64,000 nt of DNA, from positions 1 to 64,000 of the forward strand of contig NZ_QKMR01000024.1 in assembly GCF_003208175.1 (NCBI RefSeq), in the 5' to 3' direction. Each line of letters begins with the position of its first letter. Position 1 is the first letter of the stretch. Source of the DNA: Ruminiclostridium sufflavum DSM 19573. GTDB taxonomy: Bacteria > Bacillota > Clostridia > Acetivibrionales > DSM-1351. The position numbers and the translations under genes are program-made. Below the pieces are notes generated by a model that saw only the letters and a list, made by a program, of their open reading frames with translations, made no database searches and was not told the DNA's origin. This document shows positions 46,111 to 53,615 of the stretch, in pieces.

Positions 46111-47121
46111 ATGGATACATTAATTCTTGGAATAGAAAGCAGCTGTGATGAAACAGCCGCTGCAGTTATTAAAAATGGCAGATATATTATGTCGAATATA
46201 ATTTCAACTCAGGTTGACCTTCATAAAAGGTATGGAGGAGTAGTACCGGAGATAGCATCAAGAAAGCATGTTGAGCTTATTATACCTGTAATTAATCAGG
46301 CGCTTGATGAAGCAGGAGTATTATTATCAGAAATAGATGCTATAGGGGTAACATACGGTCCCGGTCTTGTAGGAGCTTTACTGGTAGGGTTAACTGCCGG
46401 CAAGGCAATTGCCTATACCGCTAAGAAACCATTGATAGGAGTACATCATATTGAGGGGCATATTGCAGCAAACTATTTGCAATATCCGGATTTGGAGCCT
46501 CCGTTTATATGCCTTGTGGCATCAGGAGGACATAGCCATATTGTACATGTAAAGGATTACGGGGAATTTGAAATACTTGGACAGACACGGGATGATGCGG
46601 CAGGCGAGGCCTTTGACAAAATTTCAAGGGCTGTTGGGTTGGGATATCCGGGAGGCCCTCTGATTGACAAGTATGCACAAAAGGGTAACAGTAGAGCAAT
46701 TTCGTTCCCGAGAGTTTATTTTGATGACGGGACATTGGATTTCAGCTTCAGCGGACTAAAAACAGCTGTTTTGAATTATTTAAACAGATTGGAGCAAACG
46801 GGCGAGGCAATAAACATTCCTGATGTTGCAGCGAGCTTTCAACAGGCTGTTGTGGATGTTCTTGTAAAAAATACTATAGCAGCGGCAAAGAAAAATAATA
46901 TCAGTAAGATAGCCTTGGCAGGCGGTGTTGCAGCCAATTCACAGCTTAGACATGATATGAAGGAAATAGCCGGTAAGCAAGGCATAGAGGTAATGTATCC
47001 GGGCCTGATCTTATGTACCGATAATGCAGCAATGATAGGCTGTGCCGCTTATTATGAGTATATAAAAGGGAAACGGGCAGGTATGGATTTAAATGCGGTT
47101 CCCGGATTAAGGCTGGGGTAA
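46111..47121 (+). CDS. tsaD: tRNA N6-adenosine threonylcarbamoyltransferase TsaD
   Basis: 336 aa from the ATG at 46111 (TGGAGGAG upstream); an earlier in-frame ATG at 46045 lacks homology. It starts [20 protein letters not shown]. Metal ligands H113 and H117 are in [10 protein letters not shown]; the C-terminal [13 protein letters not shown] and [12 protein letters not shown] complete the Kae1 family set. It is the catalytic subunit of t6A formation; its partners tsaB and tsaE are at 29-30 kb. Confidence 0.97.
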   Translation: MDTLILGIESSCDETAAAVIKNGRYIMSNIISTQVDLHKRYGGVVPEIASRKHVELIIPVINQALDEAGVLLSEIDAIGVTYGPGLVGALLVGLTAGKAIAYTAKKPLIGVHHIEGHIAANYLQYPDLEPPFICLVASGGHSHIVHVKDYGEFEILGQTRDDAAGEAFDKISRAVGLGYPGGPLIDKYAQKGNSRAISFPRVYFDDGTLDFSFSGLKTAVLNYLNRLEQTGEAINIPDVAASFQQAVVDVLVKNTIAAAKKNNISKIALAGGVAANSQLRHDMKEIAGKQGIEVMYPGLILCTDNAAMIGCAAYYEYIKGKRAGMDLNAVPGLRLG

Positions 47122-47228
47122 AAAATAGTATAGTAATTAAATTCTGTTTAAGCAATTATACCGATATGGCTATTATTTAACAGAGCTTTTGCCGGGAAGA
47201 TTTAGTTAATAAGGTTAAGAGCAGTTAG

Positions 47229-47479
47229 TTATCCACAGCTGTGGGAAATAATAAAAAAACTTTGCTTTGCTGTATTATTAATGTATACAAAGAACAGAGC
47301 TTATTTTAAAAAAGTATACTGACATTATGGAATGCCTGAAATTAGCGGATTTAAGGACTCAACGGTTTCGCTGTGAATAAAAGTATGTATATAATTTGTG
47401 GGTTATGTGGAAATATCTCAAAATACAGAAAAAACGGGAGTTTCGTAGCTGTGGATAAATATGTGGATGATGTGCATAA
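47229..47479. promoter_or_regulatory. DnaA-box cluster
   Basis: Boxes matching TTATNCACA: 47229-47237 (TTATCCACA, plus strand), 47372-47380 (TTATTCACA, minus), 47450-47458 (TTATCCACA, minus) and 47471-47479 (TTATGCACA, minus). A one-mismatch box TCATCCACA lies at 47462-47470 (minus). Two weaker ones are at 47397-47405 and 47406-47414. Three minus-strand boxes lie almost end to end at 47450-47479. DnaA titration or regulation is the inferred function. Confidence 0.7.
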
Positions 47480-47553
47480 AATTTGCTGATTCAGTTATAT
47501 TTGTTTTGGAAATATAATACAATAGATTTTTAAATTGCAGAACATGTATGTAC

Positions 47554-47683
47554 AAAGTCAATTACTATCGGCTGAAAGCCTCCTGAAGTACAAACCCTAA
47601 CCCCCAAACCGCTGAAACCTTAAAATAAATGCTTGAAAGCTATGTTCGCCTGGAAGGAGAAGGTTTCAACCTTAATTGACTTT
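47554..47683 (-). repeat. Copy 5 of the MITE-like repeat (130 bp, both ends intact)
   Basis: The left end AAAGTCAATTACTATCGGCT and right end CTTAATTGACTTT give a perfect 11-bp terminal inverted repeat AAAGTCAATTA/TAATTGACTTT. Read in reverse it matches the 38997 copy along most of its length (GGCGAACATAGCTTTCAAGC-like and AGGAGGCTTTCAGCCGATAG sections). No clear target duplication was found. Confidence 0.85.
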
Positions 47684-47865
47684 ATGGAAATTCAGGCTGC
47701 ATCTGATAAGAAAAGCTGCTCAAATAAAATATTCCCGGTGGAATCCTTTATTTGGTGACAATAGGACAACCGGAAATAATTAATATTGATAATAGACTTT
47801 TTAAAAAGAGTTAGATAACTTAAAAATTCTCAATACACTTAAGGCTGAATTAAAGTCTTACAGTT

Positions 47866-48624
47866 TTACAGGCTGTCTTGCTTTTGAGCCGCTGAAAGCT
47901 GGTTGTATTGATTATAATATTCTGTTACCTTTTGAACATAGTCTTGTGTTTCAGCATAAGGAGGAATTCCGCCGTATTTTGTCACACTGTTCGGACCGGC
48001 ATTGTATGCGGCTAATGCCAAGCTGACATCACCTTTGAAACTGGATAGTTGGTTTTTCAAGTACATCGTACCGCCATTTATATTCTGAGCAATATCAAAT
48101 GGATCGCTTACACCAAGTGAGGCTGCCGTACTGGGCATTAATTGCATCAAGCCCTGGGCACCGGAAGAAGATATTGAAGTAGGATCGAAAGAAGACTCCT
48201 GCTTCATTACGGCGCGAATCAGGTTTTTATCTACACCATACTTGGAAGAGGCATTATTTATGGCTGTGTTTATCAGTTCCATCAATTCTGATTTGTCATT
48301 TGGTATATAGGCTGTTGAGTTTGCAAGCGCTTTACGTGCTTTTAACAGATTGATATTTGTATCATCTCCGGATTTTTCCATTAAGCTCTTTAAATAATTG
48401 TTCATAACGGAATTACCGGTTAAATCAGAATAATCTCCCAGTAATGATTTATCCAAGCCTAATGAAGAGGAATCAAGGCCTAACAGAGCAGCATCAGATA
48501 AGTAATCTTCAAAAGAAGTATCAGAACTTGTTTCGCTGGTAGTTAATTTTGGGGCAATACTGGAAAGCCTGCTGTTTATATCAGCTAATTTTTGCTCAAA
48601 TATAGCATTAATATCTAATTTCAT
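47866..48624 (-). CDS. Lytic transglycosylase, SLT domain
   Basis: 252 aa. The catalytic Glu is E143 in RAVMKQESSFDPTSIS, followed by SGAQGLMQLMPSTAASLGVS and LALAAYNAGPNSVTKYGGIP, the full SLT/Slt70 motif set. Residues 1-115 are Ser/Asp-rich with no clear signal peptide, so secretion route is unclear; phage-like or flagellar-type use is possible. GGAGGTC precedes the ATG on the minus strand. Its -35 box comes from the neighbouring repeat. Confidence 0.88.
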   Translation of the reverse strand: MKLDINAIFEQKLADINSRLSSIAPKLTTSETSSDTSFEDYLSDAALLGLDSSSLGLDKSLLGDYSDLTGNSVMNNYLKSLMEKSGDDTNINLLKARKALANSTAYIPNDKSELMELINTAINNASSKYGVDKNLIRAVMKQESSFDPTSISSSGAQGLMQLMPSTAASLGVSDPFDIAQNINGGTMYLKNQLSSFKGDVSLALAAYNAGPNSVTKYGGIPPYAETQDYVQKVTEYYNQYNQLSAAQKQDSL

Positions 48625-48697
48625 TTGTTGACCTCCAACTCAAAATAATGAAATTCCGCATTACAGGGGCAACCCGAGAGTATTCATTATTCATGCA

Positions 48698-48726
48698 TCT
48701 ATAGCTCTATTTATATATAAAGTCAA
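48698..48726 (-). promoter_or_regulatory. Promoter of the transglycosylase gene, -35 inside repeat copy 6
   Basis: Minus strand: TTGACT (48726-48721), 17-base spacer, TATAGA (48703-48698). The -35 is part of the terminal GTAATTGACTTT of the repeat at 48719 onward. Confidence 0.6.
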
Positions 48727-48805
48727 TTACTACCGACTTTCAGGTTCTTTACGTTTAAAGCCTTCCAAAGCTGAAAATATATTTAAAGCCCAAGCTGTGG
48801 GAAAC
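48719..48805 (-). repeat. Copy 6 of the MITE-like repeat (partial)
   Basis: It starts AAAGTCAATTACTACCGACT and keeps diverged inner pieces (TTTAAAGCC and AAAGCCCAAGCTGTGGG) toward 48805. The far inverted end was not found. It sits in the 319-base gap 48625-48943, where no gene is visible. Confidence 0.6.
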
Positions 48806-48943
48806 AATACAGCCTAAAGTACTGTCCCCGTATTATAGGCAAGGGCTTAGAATATTAATAGACCTTTACCGCAATTAATATATCGGCAGTTTAGTATAAT
48901 TTAATTATAGGAAATGTTTGCTGAAGAATCAAATTTATACTGA

Positions 48944-49255
48944 TTAGGATACTTCAATAAGCATTTTTTTTGAAAATTTTGAACAGGCATTTCTTGTATT
49001 CCCGTCAAATTCTCTTGCTGAGAATAGCTTGCATTTTCCAAGATGCTCATTGGGAGAGTCCAATTGAACCATAAAATACTCACAGTGTAGGCATTTGAAA
49101 TTTAGCTGCTGTGAAGAAGCTGATTCGCAGGAGTTTTTATACTTGAAGCAAATATAATCGGGCGTAACAACTCCATGATATTTACAGAGAATATCCTTTG
49201 TTAAATGCAGGGAAACCCCCCGCTCACAATTATTACAGCACTTAACCTGCTTCAT
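48944..49255 (-). CDS. Cysteine-rich hypothetical protein
   Basis: 103 aa, start at 49255 with AAGGAAGG upstream on the minus strand. It has ten cysteines (6, 7, 10, 24, 36, 43, 55, 58, 75, 91), with CCNNC and CLHC motifs that suggest two zinc sites or an iron-sulfur site. No signal peptide or membrane segment. I do not recognise the family; small cysteine-rich proteins of this kind are common in Clostridia. Confidence 0.65.
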   Translation of the reverse strand: MKQVKCCNNCERGVSLHLTKDILCKYHGVVTPDYICFKYKNSCESASSQQLNFKCLHCEYFMVQLDSPNEHLGKCKLFSAREFDGNTRNACSKFSKKMLIEVS

Positions 49256-49617
49256 AGCTACCTTCCTTGTAAATAAATTTGTATTATCAGTTGCCAAGCC
49301 AATATTTTACAAAGCCTCTGCGGCATTCTGAGGTAATAAAGTCTTATTGCCATCTTGCAGAATTGCACGGTAATTTTATTCGGACAGAGGTGCTTCCTTG
49401 GCAGCTGGGAATCATTAACGGTATACATATTATACCATTTATGCCGCTGATAGCAAAGAAATGGGAAATACATTAAATGAGGCATATAAGCAAATATTAC
49501 TAAAATAAAATTATTTATTATGTATTTTTTTACGGTTAAGGATGATTTTCCTTCAAAAATGCAGTTATCTAATGTATAATAACAATAAATAAATTTTTCA
49601 GTAGTTTAGGAGAGAGC
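49256..49617. other. 362-base divergent spacer before the DUF402 gene
   Basis: Open frames of 65-75 codons exist on both strands across 49258-49485 but have no SD or recognised similarity, so I treat them as chance or remnants. The right part holds the DUF402 promoter at 49552-49580. Confidence 0.45.
49552..49580 (+). promoter_or_regulatory. Promoter of the DUF402 gene
   Basis: TTCAAA (49552-49557), 17-base spacer, perfect TATAAT (49575-49580). The predicted start is about 30 bases before the ATG. Confidence 0.6.
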
Positions 49618-50100
49618 ATGAGAAAGCCAAAAATATTAAGAACACGTTATATTCCATTTGAAACAGTGGATATTTCCAGTGACGAAATGTTATTCAGAGA
49701 TGATGAGATTTTGATTACCAGATGGAAGGCTATAAAGCCAAGAGCAGATATTTCAGGCGGTATTTCATATACATTTTTAAAAGAAGGCATTAAAATAAGC
49801 AGGTTTTATGATGCTGATAAAAAGTTTGCGTATTGGTATTGTGATATTATAGATGTAAAATATGACAACGATATAGATCAGTACACCTTAATAGATTTAT
49901 TGCTTGATGTTAAGCTGATGCCGGACGGAACAATGAAGGTTCTGGATGCAGACGAGCTTGCCGATGCACTTGAGGAAGGTTTGATAACGCAGGAACAGGC
50001 ATGCAGGTCCTTAAAGAAAATGGACAGCATATTGCAGAAGATATATAAAAGCAGTTTTCCTCCTTTAGTATGCTTAGATGAGAAGTATTGGGAAGTATAA
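49618..50100 (+). CDS. DUF402 family protein
   Basis: 160 aa. WKAIKPRADISGGISYTFLK, FAYWYCDIIDVKYDNDIDQY and TLIDLLLDVKLMPDGTMKVL are the DUF402 landmarks; the fold is a beta-barrel found in FomD and FAU-1-type proteins that hydrolyse nucleotide anhydrides or RNA. The DLLLD-V and D-x-DEL residues could bind metal. AGGAGAG lies ahead of the ATG. Substrate unknown. Confidence 0.8.
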   Translation: MRKPKILRTRYIPFETVDISSDEMLFRDDEILITRWKAIKPRADISGGISYTFLKEGIKISRFYDADKKFAYWYCDIIDVKYDNDIDQYTLIDLLLDVKLMPDGTMKVLDADELADALEEGLITQEQACRSLKKMDSILQKIYKSSFPPLVCLDEKYWEV

Positions 50101-50207
50101 GGATATGCGGTAATATGGATTATAATATTAATTGAAGCTGTTTTTAATGGGTGTTTTGGCTGAAAATATAATTGAGAAGAGTTTACAGCCGGATTTGGAG
50201 ATTTTTC

Positions 50208-51047
50208 ATGGATAGAATTATTGATTTGCATGTACATAGTATTGCTTCAGACGGTAGTATGAGCCCATCTGAGCTGGTACGCCATGCAAAGGAGTCGGGA
50301 CTTTCGGCAGTTGCACTGACTGACCATGATACCGTTGAAGGTATCAGAGAGGCTTTGGAGGAAGGCGAGAGAATTGGCCTTGAGGTTATACCGGGGCTTG
50401 AAATAAGTACTAATTTCAAGCCTGAAATGCATATTTTAGGGTATTTTCCTAACGGGAATAAATATATGAATGTGCAGAAGGAGCTTACAGCAATCAGAAA
50501 GGGCAGAGACGACAGGAATAAAAAGATTATAGCAAGGCTTAATGAGCTGGGTGTCAGCATTACCGAGAGGGAAATAAAAGAAACAGCATCGGGAGATACA
50601 ATAGGACGTCCGCATTTTGCACGGTTGCTGCAGGAGAGGGGATATGTCAGAACCATGCAGGAGGCCTTTGACAAATATCTCGGGAAGAATGGCACTGCAT
50701 ATTTCAAAAGACTTGAATTGGAGCCTGCCGATGGGATTAAATTGATTAAAAATGCAGGAGGAATTCCTGTGCTTGCTCATCCGGCTCTTTTAAACATGAG
50801 CTGCAATGAGCTTGACAGGCTTCTGCCAGAGCTGAAGGAATACGGATTGGCTGGTATTGAGGCCATATACAGTGAAAATACAAAAGAAGAAACCGGCAAT
50901 TTGCTCAGGCTGGCAATAAGGCATCAATTGCTGGTTACGGGCGGCAGTGATTATCATGGGACATACAAGAGCGGAATTGAAATAGGGTCGGGAAGAGGTA
51001 ACCTCAAGATTCCCTATGAACTGGCAGAAAAGCTTAAGAAGGCTTGA
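50208..51047 (+). CDS. PHP-domain phosphoesterase (TrpH/RnaAM-like)
   Basis: 279 aa from the ATG at 50208 (TTGGAGA upstream). MDRIIDLHVHSIASDGSMSP supplies H8 and H10, ALTDHDTVEG the next ligands, PGLEIST the Glu, HILGYF, LAHPAL and GGSDYHGTYKSG the rest, a complete trinuclear PHP site. Relatives are 3',5'-bisphosphate phosphatases or 5'-3' exonucleases of small RNA. It precedes smpB. Confidence 0.88.
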   Translation: MDRIIDLHVHSIASDGSMSPSELVRHAKESGLSAVALTDHDTVEGIREALEEGERIGLEVIPGLEISTNFKPEMHILGYFPNGNKYMNVQKELTAIRKGRDDRNKKIIARLNELGVSITEREIKETASGDTIGRPHFARLLQERGYVRTMQEAFDKYLGKNGTAYFKRLELEPADGIKLIKNAGGIPVLAHPALLNMSCNELDRLLPELKEYGLAGIEAIYSENTKEETGNLLRLAIRHQLLVTGGSDYHGTYKSGIEIGSGRGNLKIPYELAEKLKKA

Positions 51048-51067
51048 AAAGTTCTGTTTTATGTAAC

Positions 51068-51096
51068 TTGACCTTAATGAAGCATGGTGCTATAAT
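51068..51096 (+). promoter_or_regulatory. smpB promoter
   Basis: TTGACC (51068-51073), 17-base spacer, extended TGC-TATAAT (51091-51096). Very strong by sequence. A terminator-like hairpin begins about 20 bases after the predicted start. Confidence 0.75.
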
Positions 51097-51123
51097 TTTA
51101 ATGTCAGATAAATACTTTTTGGC

Positions 51124-51150
51124 AACCCTTTATTAAAAGGGTTATTTTTA
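51124..51150 (+). terminator. Hairpin between the smpB promoter and smpB
   Basis: AACCCTTT (51124-51131), loop ATTA, AAAGGGTT (51136-51143), then ATTTTTATC. It can end the PHP gene transcript, but since it lies after the smpB promoter it may also attenuate smpB. Confidence 0.65.
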
Positions 51151-51209
51151 TCAGATTTCAATTGTTAAGTTATTTAATCTGATTTATTTTGCAACAGGCG
51201 GTTAATAAT

Positions 51210-51674
51210 ATGGTAAAGGAATCATTTAAGGTAATTGCACAAAACAAAAAAGCTCGTCATGAATACTTCATTGAAGAAACAATTGAGGCAGGTATTGTGC
51301 TGTCCGGGACTGAGGTTAAGTCAATCAGGCAGGGCAAGCTGAATTTGAAAGACAGCTATGCAACTGTTTCAGGCGGTGAAGTAATACTGAGCGGAATGCA
51401 TATAAGTCCGTATGAGCAAGGAAATATTTATAATAAGGATCCTTTACGGAACAGAAAGCTTTTGCTGCATAAATCAGAGATAAACAGACTGCTTGGGTTG
51501 ATTCAGCAGAAAGGTCTTACATTAATACCTACTCAGGCTTACCTTAAAAGAGGTATGGTAAAAATAGAGCTGGGTGTTGCGCGGGGCAAAAAGCTGTATG
51601 ACAAGCGTGATGATATTGCGGCCCGTGACGCAAAGAGAGAAATTGACCGAAAGATTAAAGAGCAGTTCAGATAG
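51210..51674 (+). CDS. smpB: SsrA-binding protein SmpB
   Basis: 154 aa, standard. The ATG at 51210 is chosen by family length; a TTG at 51189 would add seven residues. [40 protein letters not shown] and [20 protein letters not shown] are the family signatures. It carries tmRNA to stalled ribosomes. ssrA lies directly downstream. Confidence 0.96.
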   Translation: MVKESFKVIAQNKKARHEYFIEETIEAGIVLSGTEVKSIRQGKLNLKDSYATVSGGEVILSGMHISPYEQGNIYNKDPLRNRKLLLHKSEINRLLGLIQQKGLTLIPTQAYLKRGMVKIELGVARGKKLYDKRDDIAARDAKREIDRKIKEQFR

Positions 51675-51760
51675 TTCGGTTGAGTGTATGCATAGATTTT
51701 CCAGAAACAGTAGCTTGATGTTCTGTAGGATAGATGCTATTATGTAAGCGGTAGCTTGAT

Positions 51761-51890
51761 AAAGTCAAGTACTATCGTCTAAAAGCTTAACGAATTTAAA
51801 GCTTAAACTGCTTTAAAGTATAAGTTTCCAAAGGATGACAGAATATCTTCAAGCTACTTTATAGCAGATGCTTTTGCTGTAATTGACTTT
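51761..51890. repeat. Copy 7 of the MITE-like repeat (130 bp, both ends)
   Basis: It starts AAAGTCAAGTACTATCGTCT and ends GCTGTAATTGACTTT, the same length as copy 5, with a diverged interior. It fills most of the 264-base smpB-ssrA spacer and supplies the ssrA -35. Confidence 0.8.
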
Positions 51891-51911
51891 AGTGAATATT
51901 TTGTTTTAATA
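51883..51911 (+). promoter_or_regulatory. ssrA promoter with -35 from the repeat end
   Basis: TTGACT (51883-51888, the repeat terminus), 17-base spacer, TTAATA (51906-51911). The start near 51919 gives a 5' leader of about 20 nt for RNase P processing. Confidence 0.55.
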
Positions 51912-51938
51912 AAGCTTATTAGTCCCAAGTTTATACAT

Positions 51939-52359
51939 GGGGGCGTAATGGTTTCGACGGGATTGTTGAGACTTGATAAGCGGGTAGAGGATTCTCGTTG
52001 GCCTCTTAAAAAACGAGAACTTAAATTTAAACGCTAAAAACGATAATTTCGCTTTAGCTGCTGCCTAAGGGCAGCCCGTCAGTCCCGGGTTAACTGCACC
52101 CGGGGTAGCTGGCGTCATCAAGTCAGTCCTTTTGCATAGGAAGGTCAAATGCTAGCACTAATTCAGCCGTAGCCTTGAGCTGAATCGGACTTTAAAGGCT
52201 ACCGAAAACGAAACCTTGCCTGTGGGGGTTTGTCGTAGGGAAACGCAAGGTTATTGTCCTGCAAAGGATACGTGACCGGGCACAAAGCATAGGCTACACC
52301 CGTAGAAGTTCTTGAGGATATGGTTTCGGACAGGGGTTCGACTCCCCTCGCCTCCACCA
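51939..52359 (+). ncRNA. ssrA: Transfer-messenger RNA (tmRNA, 10Sa)
   Basis: The tRNA-like ends are GGGGGCG (51939-51945) paired with CGCCTCC (52349-52355), followed by encoded ACCA, with a GGTTCGACTCCCC T-arm. The GGTTTCGACGG 5' motif is typical. The tag frame at 52033-52068 reads AKNDNFALAAA and stop. 421 nt is longer than the usual 350-370. It rescues stalled ribosomes with SmpB, and the tag sends the product to ClpXP. Its 3' end is a classic integration target and borders foreign DNA here. Confidence 0.96.
52331..52359 (+). other. Probable attL: 3' end of ssrA at the accessory-region border
   Basis: The T-arm and acceptor end of ssrA (CAGGGGTTCG... to CCTCCACCA) are a usual target of tyrosine integrases. 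Everything rightward to the window end is accessory, and an integrase gene lies at 63045. A second copy of this sequence was not found inside the window, so attR must lie beyond 64000 if this is right. Confidence 0.5.
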
Positions 52360-52400
52360 AATCTAAACCTCGTTATTGATACAATGACGAGAAGCCGAAA

Positions 52401-52425
52401 AGTCCAGCATTGCTGGGCTTTTTTG
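52401..52425 (+). terminator. ssrA terminator
   Basis: AGTCCAGCA pairs with TGCTGGGCT (52401-52419), followed by TTTTTT. Confidence 0.85.
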
Positions 52426-52487
52426 CATTTTAGAGGAAAAACCACGTCGTTTTGAGAGGTACTTTTTACGCATTTTTTGCGCCTTCT

Positions 52488-52567
52488 CGTGTCATGATGC
52501 ACCAGAGGTTTTCCTACACTCGCCTATCGTGTCATCGTTCAAAGAAACGTGTCATAATGCACCAGAC
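52488..52567 (+). repeat. Direct repeats with GTGTCATAATGCACC core (left set)
   Basis: GTGTCATGATGCACCAGAGG at 52489-52508 and GTGTCATAATGCACCAGA at 52549-52566, with a partial CGTGTCAT at 52528-52535 between them. The same core recurs at 62820-62840. The gap 52360-52786 otherwise holds the ssrA terminator, the hairpin GTTGCCT...AGGCAAC near 52574-52611 and the tetR promoter. Confidence 0.8.
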
Positions 52568-52720
52568 ATGAAGTTGCCTCGCTGCCAGCCGGTTTGTACC
52601 GGAAGGCAACGGGGCTTTTTACTTTTCATATAACCGAATTGTGGCAAGATGTACCCGCACTGTATTGAGCTTTGAATTATAGTTGCAAAATTGCTGCTTT
52701 TACGAAATGAGGGGATAATC

Positions 52721-52749
52721 TTGACAATCCTGCTAAAATAGATTATAAT
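52721..52749 (+). promoter_or_regulatory. tetR-family gene promoter
   Basis: Perfect TTGACA (52721-52726), 17-base spacer, perfect TATAAT (52744-52749). The overlapping palindrome below makes it a likely repressor target. Confidence 0.85.
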
Positions 52750-52762
52750 GAATTTATTCATT
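52747..52762 (+). promoter_or_regulatory. TetR-type operator at its own promoter
   Basis: AATGAAT TT ATTCATT, a perfect inverted repeat over the -10 and start point. The core AATGAATTTATTCA recurs at 53553-53566 in the ABC promoter. Confidence 0.7.
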
Positions 52763-52786
52763 GGCGTGCTCAAAGGGGGAATCGCA

Positions 52787-53446
52787 ATGCGTGAAACACA
52801 GAAAAATAGTAGATCCAAACGGACAAGAATAGTAAAGGAACCCGAAGAACGGCGACAGGAAATAATAGAGACCGCATTAGAACTATTTTCAGAAAAAGGT
52901 TATACTGATACTGCGATGCAGGATATTTCAGAAAAAATGAATGTTTCCCCCGGGCTTTGTTATCGGTATTTCAAATCAAAAGTAGAACTTTTTGCCGCAA
53001 CATCTGAATATTATGCTCAGCAGGCTGTTGAGCAAATTAAGCTTCCGGTGTCAAGCAATCTGTCTGCACTAGAAAAATTCAATCTTGTACTAAAGAGGAT
53101 TTTTGAATACACTATTAAACACCATGACTATGAAGCGAGCTATAAAGAAGACGAGGCCATCCGAGCCAGTCGATTGGACAACGTTGCAGAAAACATGGTT
53201 GATGTGTTGATTCCGATTATTGAGCAAGGAGTTTCTGATGGAACTTTTGTCTGCAGCAATGTTGAATATACCACCCGACTCTTCACATATGGAATTATTC
53301 ATACAATCCATTCAACTATGCCATCTCAAAATACAAAAGAATATTTTGTTTCTTATCTGGATTTTTTGAAAGATATGTTCACTAAATCTTTAGAGATTAA
53401 AACACCAAATGATTTAGGAAATAGCTGGCAAGACTTATACAAATAA
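52787..53446 (+). CDS. TetR/AcrR-family transcriptional repressor
   Basis: 219 aa. The ATG at 52787 follows AAGGGGGA; one at 52748 overlaps the -10 box and cannot be used. The HTH lies at about residues 43-67 (TAMQDISEKMNVSPGLCYRY). The C-terminal ligand domain is unassigned. Matching palindromes at its own promoter and at the ABC promoter indicate it represses both. It ends in a terminator. Confidence 0.9.
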   Translation: MRETQKNSRSKRTRIVKEPEERRQEIIETALELFSEKGYTDTAMQDISEKMNVSPGLCYRYFKSKVELFAATSEYYAQQAVEQIKLPVSSNLSALEKFNLVLKRIFEYTIKHHDYEASYKEDEAIRASRLDNVAENMVDVLIPIIEQGVSDGTFVCSNVEYTTRLFTYGIIHTIHSTMPSQNTKEYFVSYLDFLKDMFTKSLEIKTPNDLGNSWQDLYK

Positions 53447-53453
53447 AAACCTG

Positions 53454-53483
53454 AGGGCTTACCGATAAGGAAGGCCTTTTTTT
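53454..53483 (+). terminator. Terminator after the tetR-family gene
   Basis: AGGGCTTACC (53454-53463) pairs with GGAAGGCCTT (53469-53478) with one mismatch and wobbles, followed by TTTTT. Confidence 0.7.
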
Positions 53484-53495
53484 CTGCTTTTTTAT

Positions 53496-53511
53496 TGAAT
53501 AAATTTACTCA
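53496..53511 (+). promoter_or_regulatory. Third, diverged TetR operator
   Basis: TGAATAAATTTACTCA differs at two of 16 positions from TGAATGAATTTATTCA in the main ABC operator, and lies just upstream of the ABC -35. Confidence 0.45.
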
Positions 53512-53516
53512 TCCTA

Positions 53517-53573
53517 TTGACAGGCGCAAAAATACGTGCTATCATATTATTGAATGAATTTATTCAATAATAT
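53517..53573 (+). promoter_or_regulatory. ABC exporter promoter and operator
   Basis: TTGACA (53517-53522), 17-base spacer, TATCAT (53540-53545). Overlapping the -10 and start is a perfect inverted repeat with 12-bp arms, ATATTATTGAAT (53544-53555) and ATTCAATAATAT (53562-53573), containing the same AATGAATTTATTCA core as the tetR operator. Confidence 0.8.
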
Positions 53574-53615
53574 GAGGGATATCCAAAATCACTGCGTATG
53601 AAAGGACATGATCTT

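Larger units (their letters stand above)
47122..47865. other. 744-base gene-free region with a DnaA-box cluster and a repeat copy
   Basis: The largest gene-free stretch of the window outside the leader regions. No ORF with family resemblance was found on either strand. It contains DnaA boxes between 47229 and 47479, an AT-rich section at 47480-47545, and a full repeat copy at 47554-47683. Confidence 0.75.

Noticed and set aside
49258-49485. Open frames on both strands before the DUF402 gene
   Set aside because: No ribosome binding site, no recognised similarity; may be chance or a remnant.
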